Positions 8,025 to 15,084 of a stretch of 64,000 nucleotides of DNA are shown piece by piece (position 1 is the first letter of the stretch; each line of letters opens with the position of its first letter). This DNA comes from Lentzea jiangxiensis (GTDB lineage Bacteria; Actinomycetota; Actinomycetes; Mycobacteriales; Pseudonocardiaceae): the NCBI RefSeq assembly GCF_900104175.1, contig NZ_FNIX01000002.1, forward strand, positions 496,001 through 560,000, in the 5' to 3' direction. The notes under the pieces are model-generated. The model worked only from the letters and a program-made list of their open reading frames with translations, ran no database searches and had not been told where the DNA came from. Both the position numbers and the translations under genes were made by a program.

Positions 8025-8137
8025 CCCGCCACGGTATCCAAAGTCCCCTCCAGCGCCGGTTTGGGGGTGCTCGAAAGGGGGTATCCGGCTCAATTGCAGC
8101 AAGCAGTCGGCGCGATCCACGGCTGTTAAGGCGGGCG

Positions 8138-8479
8138 ATGACCGTGACCACGGAACTCGACGAAACATCACTGCGGCAGATCCGCATGACCGCGCTGGAG
8201 AAGCTGGACAACGCCGTCTGCTCGGCGCTGGCCGACGTCGAGGGGCACGATGCGCGGAAAGGCCTCAGGGAGGCCGTGGCCGCGTGCGCCGCTGCCGGGG
8301 CGGTGGTGTCCCCGCAGGTCGTGGGGTGTGTCGAAGCGGCGGAGGAACATCTGCGCTTCGGCGAGCGGATGGAGGCGAGAATGCTCCTGACCGTCGCGCA
8401 CCGCCTGCTCGCCGGCGTGCGGCCCGCAGTGGTCGTGCCCGGGCCGTCCACTCCGGGGGACGTCGTCCTCGGCCGGTGA
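8138..8479 (+). CDS. Hypothetical helical protein, 113 aa
   Basis: 113 aa from ATG 8138 with AAGGCGGG just upstream. The sequence is Ala-, Glu- and Arg-rich and predicted to be mostly helical (SLRQIRMTALEKLDNAVCSA and AAEEHLRFGERMEARMLLTV). No catalytic motif or membrane segment is seen. It is divergent from the DUF6401-like gene and 57 bp upstream of the DUF3072 gene on the same strand. Not recognised. Confidence 0.55.
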   Translation: MTVTTELDETSLRQIRMTALEKLDNAVCSALADVEGHDARKGLREAVAACAAAGAVVSPQVVGCVEAAEEHLRFGERMEARMLLTVAHRLLAGVRPAVVVPGPSTPGDVVLGR

Positions 8480-8536
8480 TTAAGCCGCCGTCACCCCGGG
8501 TATCTCGAACGGGCGTTCGAGTGAAAGGGGACGGTA

Positions 8537-8725
8537 GTGAACCGCACGCCCGAGAAGGACCCGCAGGACTGGACGACCGGTGACGAGCCGATGACCGGCC
8601 CGCAGGAGTCTTACCTGAACACCCTCGCCCAGGAAGCAGGCGAGGAAGTGCCCGCCGAGCTCACCAAGGTCGAGGCGTCGCAGCTCATCGACCAGTTGCA
8701 GGACAAGACCGGCCGGGGGAACTGA
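8537..8725 (+). CDS. DUF3072 small protein
   Basis: 62 aa from GTG with AAAGGGGACGG upstream. The core TGDEPMTGPQESYLNTLAQEAG followed by LTKVEASQLIDQLQ is the DUF3072 signature. Members are small acidic actinobacterial proteins of unknown role, often found among stress genes. A two-tier hairpin follows directly after the stop. Function unknown. Confidence 0.85.
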   Translation: MNRTPEKDPQDWTTGDEPMTGPQESYLNTLAQEAGEEVPAELTKVEASQLIDQLQDKTGRGN

Positions 8726-8726
8726 C

Positions 8727-8769
8727 CACCCGGACGGACCTGGCCCGACAACGCCGGGCCGGACGGGTG
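8727..8769 (+). terminator. Nested hairpin after DUF3072 gene
   Basis: An inner stem GGCCCG/CGGGCC (8742-8747 with 8755-8760, 7-nt loop) sits inside an outer stem CACCCG/CGGGTG (8727-8732 with 8764-8769). It begins 2 bp after the stop codon, the expected place for a factor-independent terminator in GC-rich DNA. Confidence 0.55.
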
Positions 8770-8842
8770 CGCCTGTCCGCCCGGCGGGCCGCGTCCCTCC
8801 CGCGTGCCGTTTGCTGTGTGTGATCGGGGGAACCCGGTCCGC

Positions 8843-9298
8843 GTGGACATCAAGCACGAAGTGACCAGGACCGAGTCGAGCCTGCTCGCGACCTTCGCCG
8901 ACTACCTCGGCGCCCAGCGGCTCGTCGACAGGATGTCCGACGACGGCTTCCCCGTGGAGAGCGTGCGGATCGTCGGCGACGGCGTGCGCACCGTCGAGCA
9001 GGTGACCGGACGGCTGACCAGGGGCCGCGCGGCGTTGGCCGGCGCGGCCAGCGGCGCGTGGTTCGGCGTCTTCATCGGCCTGCTGTTCGGGTTGTTCTCC
9101 GCCGACACCACCTGGGTGTGGTTCGTGCTGATCAGCCTCGTGATCGGTGCTTTCTGGGGAGCGGTGTTCGGCTTCGTCGCGCACTGGAGCACGCGCGGCC
9201 GGCGAGACTTCTCCAGCGTGATGTCGCTGGAGGCCCAGCGGTACGAGGTGCACGTCGACCGGGAGCGGGCCGCGGAGGCGGCGCGTTACGTGCTCTGA
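8843..9298 (+). CDS. General stress protein-like membrane protein (YflT/GsiB-type fold with TM hairpin)
   Basis: 151 aa from GTG 8843; an in-frame start at 8804 would add 13 residues and cannot be excluded. The N-terminal half (FADYLGAQRLVDRMSDDGFP then VRIVGDGVRTVEQV) is the small alpha/beta domain seen in 'general stress protein 17M-like' sequences. It is followed by two membrane helices with a glycine-zipper pattern (GAASGAWFGVFIGLLFGLF and FVLISLVIGAFWGAVFGFV). The C-terminus returns to an alpha/beta strand (RYEVHVDRERAAEAARYVL). Probably a membrane-anchored stress protein; the biochemical role is unknown. Confidence 0.7.
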   Translation: MDIKHEVTRTESSLLATFADYLGAQRLVDRMSDDGFPVESVRIVGDGVRTVEQVTGRLTRGRAALAGAASGAWFGVFIGLLFGLFSADTTWVWFVLISLVIGAFWGAVFGFVAHWSTRGRRDFSSVMSLEAQRYEVHVDRERAAEAARYVL

Positions 9299-9301
9299 GC
9301 C

Positions 9302-9802
9302 GTGCAGACCTTCCTGCCGTACCCCGACTTCGCCGCTTCAGCCCGTGTGCTGGACCGGCGGAGGCTCGGAAAGCAGCGGGTCGAGACCCTTCAGGTGCAC
9401 CGGGCGCTGGTGGTGCCGGGGCACGGCTGGCGCCACCACCCCGCGGTGAAGATGTGGGTCGGGTTCGAGGAGGCGCTCGTCCGGTACGGCGTCGAGATCT
9501 GCGCGGAATGGCGGGCCCAGGGGTTCGTCGACACCTGCGAGGCCACGATGCGCACCGACCTCGCCCAGGCCAGGGGCATCACGGTGGTGCGCACGCAGGC
9601 CGAGCTCGCCGCCGCGGGTGAGCTGCCGGGGTGGCTCGGCGACGAGGCGGTGCACCGCAGCCACCAGTCGGCGCTGGTCCGCAAGGACCCCGGGCACTAC
9701 CGCCGGTTCTTCCCGGATGTGCCCGACGACCTGCCCTACGTCTGGCCGCCCACGCTCACCCGCACGGTGAACCCGTCGGCGTCGCGGCCCATCGACACGT
9801 AG
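9302..9802 (+). CDS. MSMEG_6728-like protein, pyrimidine-dimer glycosylase-related
   Basis: 166 aa from GTG, 3 bp after the previous stop. MQTFLPYPDFAASARVLDRRRLGKQRVE is the typical opening of the actinobacterial MSMEG_6728 family, which shares the fold annotated for pyrimidine-dimer DNA glycosylase (T4 endonuclease V-like). HPAVKMWVGFEEALVRYG and HRSHQSALVRKDP, also conserved, follow. A DNA-repair role is inferred from the family name only. Its last 67 bp overlap the 3' end of the convergent MEDS/ATPase gene, so its terminal 20 residues may not be conserved. Confidence 0.75.
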   Translation: MQTFLPYPDFAASARVLDRRRLGKQRVETLQVHRALVVPGHGWRHHPAVKMWVGFEEALVRYGVEICAEWRAQGFVDTCEATMRTDLAQARGITVVRTQAELAAAGELPGWLGDEAVHRSHQSALVRKDPGHYRRFFPDVPDDLPYVWPPTLTRTVNPSASRPIDT

Positions 9803-10656
9803 TCGCACGTGCGGTGCAGGATCCACAGCCCGAGCCCGGCTGACAGGGTCTCGGTGGTCGGCACCAGGCCCGCCAACGGGTCGGACGGTCCGCTTCCCTG
9901 GTCGGTCACCGAGACCACCACGCGCTTTTCGTCCGCCCACAGCCGGAACCTCACCGGAGCGGTGCCGTGCGTCAGCCCGTTCGTGACGATCTCGCTGGAC
10001 GCGTAGACGACGTCGTGCGACTCGTCCTCGCCCAGGCGCAGCCGACCGATGACCGAGCCGACGGCTTCGCGCACCGCGCCGGCGGTCGGGTCAACGAGCT
10101 CGACCAGCGGACTGCGCCGTTCCAGCGGGTCGGGGACCTGCGTCGAGCCGGGGACGCCTTCGCGGTAGCCGGGGTTGACCTCGTGGGTGCCGGGTGCGGT
10201 GGCCACGTTCGGGTGCGTCCTGGTGACGTCGGCCAGCACCTCGGGCGGAGTGGTCCTCGTGTCGTACGGGCACAGGCCCCACACCGGGAACTCCGCGTAG
10301 GCCTGGTTCACGGCGGCCTCGTACCGGGCCCACCAGTCCCACCGCACGCCCACGCCGGGGTGCGGCACGTCGCCGACCACGCGCATCTGCCGCGAGCCCG
10401 CCTCGGTGTGCTCTCGGAACAGGGCGCGGTACTGCGAGATGGCCTCGGACGGCCGCGAGTACTGGTCGGCGCCGGGCACGTAGAGAACAGCCGTGCCACG
10501 GCCGAGAGCGCCGCGCACCAGGGAGGTGTTCCACTCGCCGCACGCCACCACCGACGGCTCTCCCGCGCGCAGCCCGTTCTCGAGGAACGGAACGACATGT
10601 GCGAGGAAGTCGTCGTCGGAGCCGTAGAAGGCGGTCTCGTGGAAGAAACCGGTCAC
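9736..10656 (-). CDS. MEDS-domain / HATPase_c anti-sigma-type regulator
   Basis: 306 aa from GTG 10656; the frame extends to 10746 without a ribosome site. Residues about 4-165 form a MEDS (sensory) domain: HETAFYGSDDDFLAHVVPFLENG then VGVRWDWWARYEAAVN. Residues about 195-306 form a GHKL ATPase domain: VYASSEIVTNGLTHG (N-box), VTDQGSGP (G1) and LGLWILHRTCD (G2). This layout is common in Streptomyces-like anti-sigma regulatory kinases that bind sigma-B-like factors. It is divergent from the STAS gene (173-bp gap), a probable partner. Overlaps the convergent gene at its 3' end by 67 bp. Confidence 0.85.
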   Translation of the reverse strand: MTGFFHETAFYGSDDDFLAHVVPFLENGLRAGEPSVVACGEWNTSLVRGALGRGTAVLYVPGADQYSRPSEAISQYRALFREHTEAGSRQMRVVGDVPHPGVGVRWDWWARYEAAVNQAYAEFPVWGLCPYDTRTTPPEVLADVTRTHPNVATAPGTHEVNPGYREGVPGSTQVPDPLERRSPLVELVDPTAGAVREAVGSVIGRLRLGEDESHDVVYASSEIVTNGLTHGTAPVRFRLWADEKRVVVSVTDQGSGPSDPLAGLVPTTETLSAGLGLWILHRTCDYVSMGRDADGFTVRVSVGGQT

Positions 10657-10829
10657 GACGACCGATATTACCTCGAAATACCGCAGGCCGATCGAGGCAG
10701 CCGCAGCGCGGCCGATGCCGGGGAATCCGTCGCTCCGCGTGCACACGGGGACTGCGCTACGGTCGGAGCGGGTTGAGCAACCAGCCCGTGCGACGGCCGT
10801 TCGCGCCGGGTCCGACTGGAGGTTGCCTC

Positions 10830-11201
10830 GTGCTCACCGACGGTGAAGTCCCCTTCCGAGCCACCCGCGAGAGAGTGGGCGACGCCGTCCTCGTGCACGT
10901 CGCCGGCGAGATCGACTGCACAACGGCCGACCACCTGTCGAACTGCCTCGCCGAGGCGGTAGGTGCCGTCGTGCCGCCCGCTCCCGTCGTGGTGGACCTG
11001 ACGGGCCTCGCGTTCCTCGGTGCCCAGGGCATCGGCCTGCTGCTCGACCACCGGGACCTGAGCCTGCGCCGCGGCAGCGCGCTGGTGGTCGTGGCGAATT
11101 CCGCCGTGGTGCTGCGGCCGTTGCGGGCGCTGGAGCTGACCGGCGTGCTGGGCGTGCGGTCGTCCGTGAGGGACGCGTTCCTGCCGCCCGCCGTGGCCTG
11201 A
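10830..11201 (+). CDS. STAS-domain anti-sigma factor antagonist
   Basis: 123 aa from GTG 10830 with TGGAGG 7 nt upstream. A single STAS domain: HVAGEIDCTTADHL, VVVDLTGLAFLGAQGIGLLL, then the beta-strand LVVVANSAVVLRPLRALELTG. In SpoIIAA-like antagonists the phosphorylated Ser lies at the position occupied here by Ala65 (FLGAQGIG against FMDSSGLG). The usual on/off phosphorylation switch is therefore absent, which suggests an always-active antagonist or a non-partner-switching role. It is divergent from the MEDS/HATPase kinase gene, so the two may still interact. Confidence 0.85.
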   Translation: MLTDGEVPFRATRERVGDAVLVHVAGEIDCTTADHLSNCLAEAVGAVVPPAPVVVDLTGLAFLGAQGIGLLLDHRDLSLRRGSALVVVANSAVVLRPLRALELTGVLGVRSSVRDAFLPPAVA

Positions 11202-11274
11202 CCCCGTCGGACCCGCATCCGCCCCTGCGTTCAGGAGGGTGGCACCCCCGCCGTGGTCCGGGACGGCGAGGACG

Positions 11275-11658
11275 TCAGGCCTCGGTCCTGGCCCGTTCCT
11301 CCGCGCTGCGCAGCACGCAGAACTCGTTGTCCTCCGGGTCGGCGAGGATCGCCCACCCGGTGCCGTCGGGGTTGCGGTGGTCGCTCACGAACGTGGCGCC
11401 GAGGCCCAGCAGCCGCTCGATCTCGTCGTCCCGCGTGGTCTCGGGCCGCAGGCACAGGTGCAGGCGGTTCTTGACCTGCTTGGGCTCCGGAACTTGGTTG
11501 AAGTGCAGCACCGGGCCCTCGGCGAGCAGCACCTCGACCTCCGCGTCGCCCGGCTTGTCGTCCGGGTGCATCGGGCGGCCGGTCACCTCGCTCCAGAACC
11601 GGGCCAGCTCGTAGGCGTTGGCGCAGTCGATCGCCACGTTCTGCAGCACCGAGACCAT
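11275..11658 (-). CDS. VOC-family (glyoxalase-like) protein
   Basis: 127 aa from ATG 11658. One VOC unit of the 'glyoxalase-like domain' type: VAIDCANAYELARFWSEVTGRP, LLAEGPVLHFNQVPEPKQVKNRLHLCLR and ILADPEDNEFCVL. The conserved His in RLHLCLR and the terminal acidic DPEDNEFCVL are the usual metal-ligand positions. Small VOC proteins of this kind are abundant in actinomycetes; they may act in antibiotic or aldehyde handling, but no substrate is indicated. A 29-bp gap separates it from the PRC-barrel gene upstream, and the two are likely co-transcribed. Confidence 0.82.
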   Translation of the reverse strand: MVSVLQNVAIDCANAYELARFWSEVTGRPMHPDDKPGDAEVEVLLAEGPVLHFNQVPEPKQVKNRLHLCLRPETTRDDEIERLLGLGATFVSDHRNPDGTGWAILADPEDNEFCVLRSAEERARTEA

Positions 11659-11687
11659 GCGGGACAGCCTAGACCTCCTGCGAAGGA

Positions 11688-12092
11688 CTAGAGCATCGGC
11701 GGCATCAGCCGGTAGCTGTCGGCGTAGTACTCGTCGGTGCGGCCGCGGTAACCGTCGTGGTCGTCGGCGTCGTACTCCGGCGCGTTCTTGATCTGCTCCT
11801 TGGTGCGGTCGACGTGGACCTTCCGCTCGGCGTGGTCCACGTGCCGCACGGTGCCGACCGGCAGCACCACCTTGCGGCCGAAGATCCACGGACCGGTGTC
11901 GACCATCAGGCAGTCGTGCGGGACCTTCGCGTTGTCCTCGTCGACCTTGCCGATGCCGCCATCGGTGGCCTCGACCTCGTAGCCGATCAGGCCGGTGTCG
12001 GGGCGGTCGGCGAGTTCGTCCTGGTCGTGTTCCGGCGGGTCCACCCAGGACGGGTCGCGCCAGACCCACGGGATGAACGGGACGGGTTGCAT
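11688..12092 (-). CDS. PRC-barrel domain protein
   Basis: 134 aa from ATG 12092, with GAGGAGG 5 nt upstream. The PRC-barrel core reads TGLIGYEVEATDGGIGKVDED, then CLMVDTGPWIFGRKVVLPVGTVRHVD and RKVHVDRTKEQIKNAPEYD. It ends with a Tyr/Asp-rich tail (YRGRTDEYYADSYRL). PRC-barrel proteins occur in RNA-processing, photosynthetic and stress contexts; the stand-alone actinobacterial kind is often stress-induced. Cytosolic. The domain call is firm, the role is unknown. Confidence 0.85.
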   Translation of the reverse strand: MQPVPFIPWVWRDPSWVDPPEHDQDELADRPDTGLIGYEVEATDGGIGKVDEDNAKVPHDCLMVDTGPWIFGRKVVLPVGTVRHVDHAERKVHVDRTKEQIKNAPEYDADDHDGYRGRTDEYYADSYRLMPPML

Positions 12093-12139
12093 GTCGGCCT
12101 CCTCGGTCGGGGCTGGTGGTAGCGCGGCTCCGGCCGGAC

Positions 12140-12568
12140 TCAGCGGTGGTCGGAGCGCGGCACGCCGTCGATCAGGAGGGACAGGCCGATGCCGAGCAGC
12201 CACACGTCCTTCGCGAGGCCGATGCCCTCGTCGGTCGGCCAGATGCTGCCTTCCTGCCGCATCCCGGGCGTCTTCGCGTAGAGGCCGAGCAGGCCCCCGG
12301 CGAACCCGGTGAGCGCCAGGCCCGCGACGGCCGCCGGGACGAAGGGCGCCAGCAGGACCGCGCCGACGGCGATCTCGCCCGCGGACAGGAGCTTCGCGAA
12401 CCGCTGCGCGTCGATCCGGCGCAGCACCGGGTAGGTGCTCGACGCCCAGCCGTGCAGACGTTCGGCCGTCTCCCGGTCGGCACCGCGCTTGCCGAGACCG
12501 GAGTGCAGCACGAACGCCCCGGTGACGGCGCGGACGGGCAGTTGCCCCAGCAGTGAGCGGCTGATCAT
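12140..12568 (-). CDS. DoxX-family membrane protein
   Basis: 142 aa from ATG 12568 with GAGGAGG upstream. Four hydrophobic stretches fit the DoxX four-helix bundle: PVRAVTGAFVLHSGLGKRG, GEIAVGAVLLAPFVPAAVAG, LTGFAGGLLGLY and KDVWLLGIGLSLLIDG. An internal soluble segment (RETAERLHGWASSTYPVLRRIDAQRF) separates the first two, as in many actinobacterial members. The family includes subunits linked to thiosulfate or thiol oxidation, but most members are uncharacterised. It lies between the PRC-barrel and DUF305 genes on one strand, possibly one transcript with them. Confidence 0.82.
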   Translation of the reverse strand: MISRSLLGQLPVRAVTGAFVLHSGLGKRGADRETAERLHGWASSTYPVLRRIDAQRFAKLLSAGEIAVGAVLLAPFVPAAVAGLALTGFAGGLLGLYAKTPGMRQEGSIWPTDEGIGLAKDVWLLGIGLSLLIDGVPRSDHR

Positions 12569-12605
12569 GGCCTGACCTCCTCGGTGCGTGACCACCGAGT
12601 ACCCG

Positions 12606-13139
12606 TCACGTCGTGCCGAGGAACTTCTTCATCAGGCCGATCTGGGCCGTGCGGGACTTCTCGATCCGGTCCGCGAGGTCCTTCACCTCCTGGTTCGCAC
12701 CGCTGCCGACCTCCCACCGCGCCATCTGCACGGCGTCGTCCTGGTGGGCGATCATGACGTTGAGCAGGCGTTCGTCGAACTCCGCGCCGCGCAGCGCCGA
12801 CAGCCGGGCGACCTCCTGCGGATCCGACTGCCGCATGCCGCCGTGGCCCGCGTGCGAGTCCGGCGGTGCCGTCAGCGGCTCTCCCCACGACGTGAGCCAG
12901 TTCCTCATCGTGTCGGCCTCGGTCGCCTGGGTCTTCTCGATGGCGGCCGCGAGCATGCGGAGCTCCTCGTTGCGGGCGCGGTCGCGGGCAAGCGCGACCA
13001 TCTCCACTCCCTGCTGGTGATGGGGGAGCATCATCTGCAGGAACATCACGTCGAGCGGATCGCCGCGCAGCACGGCGTCCGGCTGCGTGGTGGCGCAGCC
13101 GGACACCGCGAAGGCGAGCGCCAGCAGCAACAACCGCAT
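12606..13139 (-). CDS. DUF305 lipoprotein, possible copper-binding partner of the LPMO
   Basis: 177 aa. The lipobox AVSGC has the lipidated Cys at residue 15, so it is exported and anchored. It contains two DUF305 repeats, each with the His/Met pattern: FLQMMLPHHQQGVEMV (H40, H41, M47) and VMIAHQDDAVQM (H132, M139). A linker HAGHGGM (H96, H99, M102) lies between them. DUF305 proteins such as cyanobacterial CopM bind copper. The ATG overlaps the TGA of the upstream LPMO gene (TGATG), so the two are translationally coupled. The inference is that it supplies or buffers copper for the LPMO outside the membrane; this is untested. Confidence 0.85.
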   Translation of the reverse strand: MRLLLLALAFAVSGCATTQPDAVLRGDPLDVMFLQMMLPHHQQGVEMVALARDRARNEELRMLAAAIEKTQATEADTMRNWLTSWGEPLTAPPDSHAGHGGMRQSDPQEVARLSALRGAEFDERLLNVMIAHQDDAVQMARWEVGSGANQEVKDLADRIEKSRTAQIGLMKKFLGTT

Positions 13140-13993
13140 CAGAGGCGTCGCCACAGGGCGGGCGTGTTCGGCGGTTCCCAGCCGGCGAGGGCGGTGTGCG
13201 CGAGCTGGCACTCGTAGTTCACGCCGCCGTAGGTGACGCGGTTGCCGACCGAGTACGTCGTTCCCGCGGCCCACGTGCCCCCGGCAGGCGGGGGAGTCGT
13301 CGTGGTGGTCGTGCTCGGCGGGGGTGTGGTGGTCGTCGTGCTCGGCGGCGGCGTGCCGCCACCGCCGTAGTCGACGTCCGAGCAGGTGTAGAAGGCCTCG
13401 TTGCTGCCGACCACGCGCTGCCAGATCGAGTAGAGGACGTGGCGGCCGGAGCGCTGCGGCAGGTTCAGCGTCCAGTTGGTGAACGTGCCGGGGTTCTGGT
13501 TGTTGAACGTCTGCAGGTGCACGAGGTCCGACCACCGCAGCGGCTGCGTCGGGTTCCAGCCGTCCCTGGTGATGTAGAACTCGAAGTTGCTGTTCGAGTG
13601 CGGCGCGGACGCGTGGTAGGTCACCGTCAGCGGCCCGGCGGAGACGCGCTTCGCGGGCCAGTCGGCGCGTTGCAGGTCGAGGCCGCGGTACTTGTCGCGG
13701 CCCGCGCTGCACAGCTTGCCGTCGGGGATGAGCTGGCGGTGTCGGCCGCCGGCTTCGAGCAGCGACACCTCGTTCCAGTCGTAGTACGCCTGGGTGCCAC
13801 CGGCGGCCACGGCCGCCTTGCACGCGTCGGACTTCGGCGTCTCGGGGCCCTCGTTCTTGCACGTGTAGACCCGGCTCGCCGGGTCGGACATGGTGCCGTG
13901 CGCGATGGCGGGAGTGGTGGGGACGATGAACGCGACGACCACGGCGGTGGTGGCCGTGAAGCTCGCAAGGGCAAGCCGGTTCCGTGTCTTCAC
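13139..13993 (-). CDS. Secreted AA10 lytic polysaccharide monooxygenase with CBM5/12
   Basis: 284 aa from GTG 13993 with CAGGAGG upstream; the longer frame to 14095 has no good start. Signal peptide 1-31 ends PAIA, leaving His32 as the mature N-terminus, the first copper ligand of the histidine brace. The second His is in the YHASAPHSN segment (His132). FEFYITRDGWNPTQPLRWSDL is typical of AA10. Residues about 32-210 are catalytic. A Pro/Thr linker (PPPSTTTTTTP repeats) leads to a C-terminal chitin-binding CBM5/12 (WAAGTTYSVGNRVTYGGVNYEC). It oxidatively cleaves crystalline chitin or cellulose. It is followed by the coupled DUF305 lipoprotein gene. Confidence 0.92.
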   Translation of the reverse strand: MKTRNRLALASFTATTAVVVAFIVPTTPAIAHGTMSDPASRVYTCKNEGPETPKSDACKAAVAAGGTQAYYDWNEVSLLEAGGRHRQLIPDGKLCSAGRDKYRGLDLQRADWPAKRVSAGPLTVTYHASAPHSNSNFEFYITRDGWNPTQPLRWSDLVHLQTFNNQNPGTFTNWTLNLPQRSGRHVLYSIWQRVVGSNEAFYTCSDVDYGGGGTPPPSTTTTTPPPSTTTTTTPPPAGGTWAAGTTYSVGNRVTYGGVNYECQLAHTALAGWEPPNTPALWRRL

Positions 13994-14083
13994 AACGCCT
14001 CCTGGCAGGCGGAGGTGGCGAACACCCCACGGGGAGGTGGTCGCGTGTCGGGTTCGGCGGCCCTGTTCACGAGTGTAAAGAGG

Positions 14084-14094
14084 TGGTTGAACCA
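14084..14094. promoter_or_regulatory. Small palindrome upstream of the LPMO gene
   Basis: TGGTTGAACCA is an 11-bp interrupted palindrome about 90 bp upstream of the LPMO start. It resembles a shortened DasR-type element (TGGTCTAGACCA), which would fit chitin control, but the match is partial and chance occurrence is plausible. Confidence 0.25.
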
Positions 14095-14244
14095 TTTCAC
14101 TGCGTCAACCGGACGAATCGCCCTCATTCGGACACCGTCCACAACGCACTCGCGGTGTGCGGCACGCCGAGGTGCTTCGACAACCTGCCGCAGCCGCGTC
14201 CCGTCCTCCCGCGAGTGCGGCGAGATCGTCGTAGAGTCGGGCGG

Positions 14245-14490
14245 ATGAGCGACGAGGACGTGCTGGGCCGTATCAACGAACTGGTCGACGAGGAGCACAG
14301 GCTGCGTGAGCAGCTCGCGGCCGGCGAGATCTCGACCGACGAGGAGCACGCCCGGCTGCGGTCCGTCGAGGAGGCCCTGGACCAGTGCTGGGACCTGCTG
14401 CGCCGGCGCCGGTCGGCACGGGCTCGGGGCGAGGACGCCGACGACGTCCCCGCCCGCCCGGTCGGCGAGGTCGAGGGCTACCTGCAGTAG
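14245..14490 (+). CDS. DUF2630 protein
   Basis: 81 aa from ATG 14245. The sequence MSDEDVLGRINELVDEEHRL, LDQCWDLLRRRR, ending RPVGEVEGYLQ, is the full DUF2630 family signature, a short helical protein widespread in actinobacteria and of unknown role. The last three codons and the stop lie inside the first copy of a triplicated 15-bp repeat. Confidence 0.9.
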   Translation: MSDEDVLGRINELVDEEHRLREQLAAGEISTDEEHARLRSVEEALDQCWDLLRRRRSARARGEDADDVPARPVGEVEGYLQ

Positions 14491-14526
14491 GTCAGGCTGC
14501 AGTAGGTCAGGCTGCAGTAGGTCAGG
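14482..14526. repeat. Three perfect tandem copies of a 15-bp unit
   Basis: CTGCAGTAGGTCAGG is repeated three times without mismatch (14482-14496, 14497-14511, 14512-14526). The DUF2630 stop (TAG, 14488-14490) is in copy 1. The stop of the convergent gtrA-like gene (TGA on the minus strand, 14522-14524) is in copy 3. Each unit carries both a plus-strand TAG and a minus-strand TGA. Recent slippage or duplication at the junction of two convergent genes is the simplest reading. Confidence 0.95.
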
Positions 14527-15010
14527 CCTTCGCGTCGCGGAAGACGACCCACCGCATCACGCTGTACATGAACGCGGCCTCGCACGCCCCGGCGACGATC
14601 CGGGACAGGTGGTACTGCAGGCCGAGCTCGGTCAGCGCGCTGCCGACGCCGAGGACGAACGCCAGGTAGTTGACCAGGACCGCGACCGCGTAGAGCCCGG
14701 CCTGCGGCCCGACCGGCGCGTGCGAGCGGAAGTTCAGCGCGCGGTTGAGCGCGAAGCTCAGGCCGAACGCGATCACGTAGGCGATGGTGAACGCGATCGG
14801 CACCGGCAGTCCCAGGCCGCCGCGGAAGAGCGTGAGCAGCAGCAGGTCGACGCCGAACGTGAACCCGTTGATCAACGCGAACCCGAGGAGGCTCGGCGCC
14901 ACGACGCGGGAGAGGCCGAACGGCAGCCACCTCGCGACGACTTCCATCGCGTCGTGGAACCTCGCACCGAGGTCTCGTCGGCCGTCGTGCACGGTGGTGG
15001 TGCCGGTCAT
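14522..15010 (-). CDS. GtrA-family membrane protein
   Basis: 162 aa from ATG 15010 with a GGGGGC ribosome site. Four membrane helices follow the GtrA pattern: LLGFALINGFTFGVDLLLLT, VPIAFTIAYVIAFGLSFALN followed by RALNFRSH, GLYAVAVLVNYLAFVLGVGS and a final helix ending YSVMRWVVFRDAKA. The NF(R)-F-like motif and final W-V-F-R are typical. GtrA proteins flip or help transfer polyprenyl-linked sugars for surface glycans. Here it is solitary, so the substrate is unknown. Its 3' end sits in the tandem repeat. Confidence 0.88.
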   Translation of the reverse strand: MTGTTTVHDGRRDLGARFHDAMEVVARWLPFGLSRVVAPSLLGFALINGFTFGVDLLLLTLFRGGLGLPVPIAFTIAYVIAFGLSFALNRALNFRSHAPVGPQAGLYAVAVLVNYLAFVLGVGSALTELGLQYHLSRIVAGACEAAFMYSVMRWVVFRDAKA

Positions 15011-15084
15011 GCCCCCGACAGTGCCATGCCGCAACGGGACGAATCCGGCGAACCGCGGGTGATCGACAGGCCGTCCCCGGGAGT

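Noticed and set aside
13260..13360. Repeated PPPSTTTTT-coding units as a possible repeat array
   Set aside because: They are the usual Pro/Thr linker between the LPMO and its chitin-binding module, not a CRISPR or DNA repeat.
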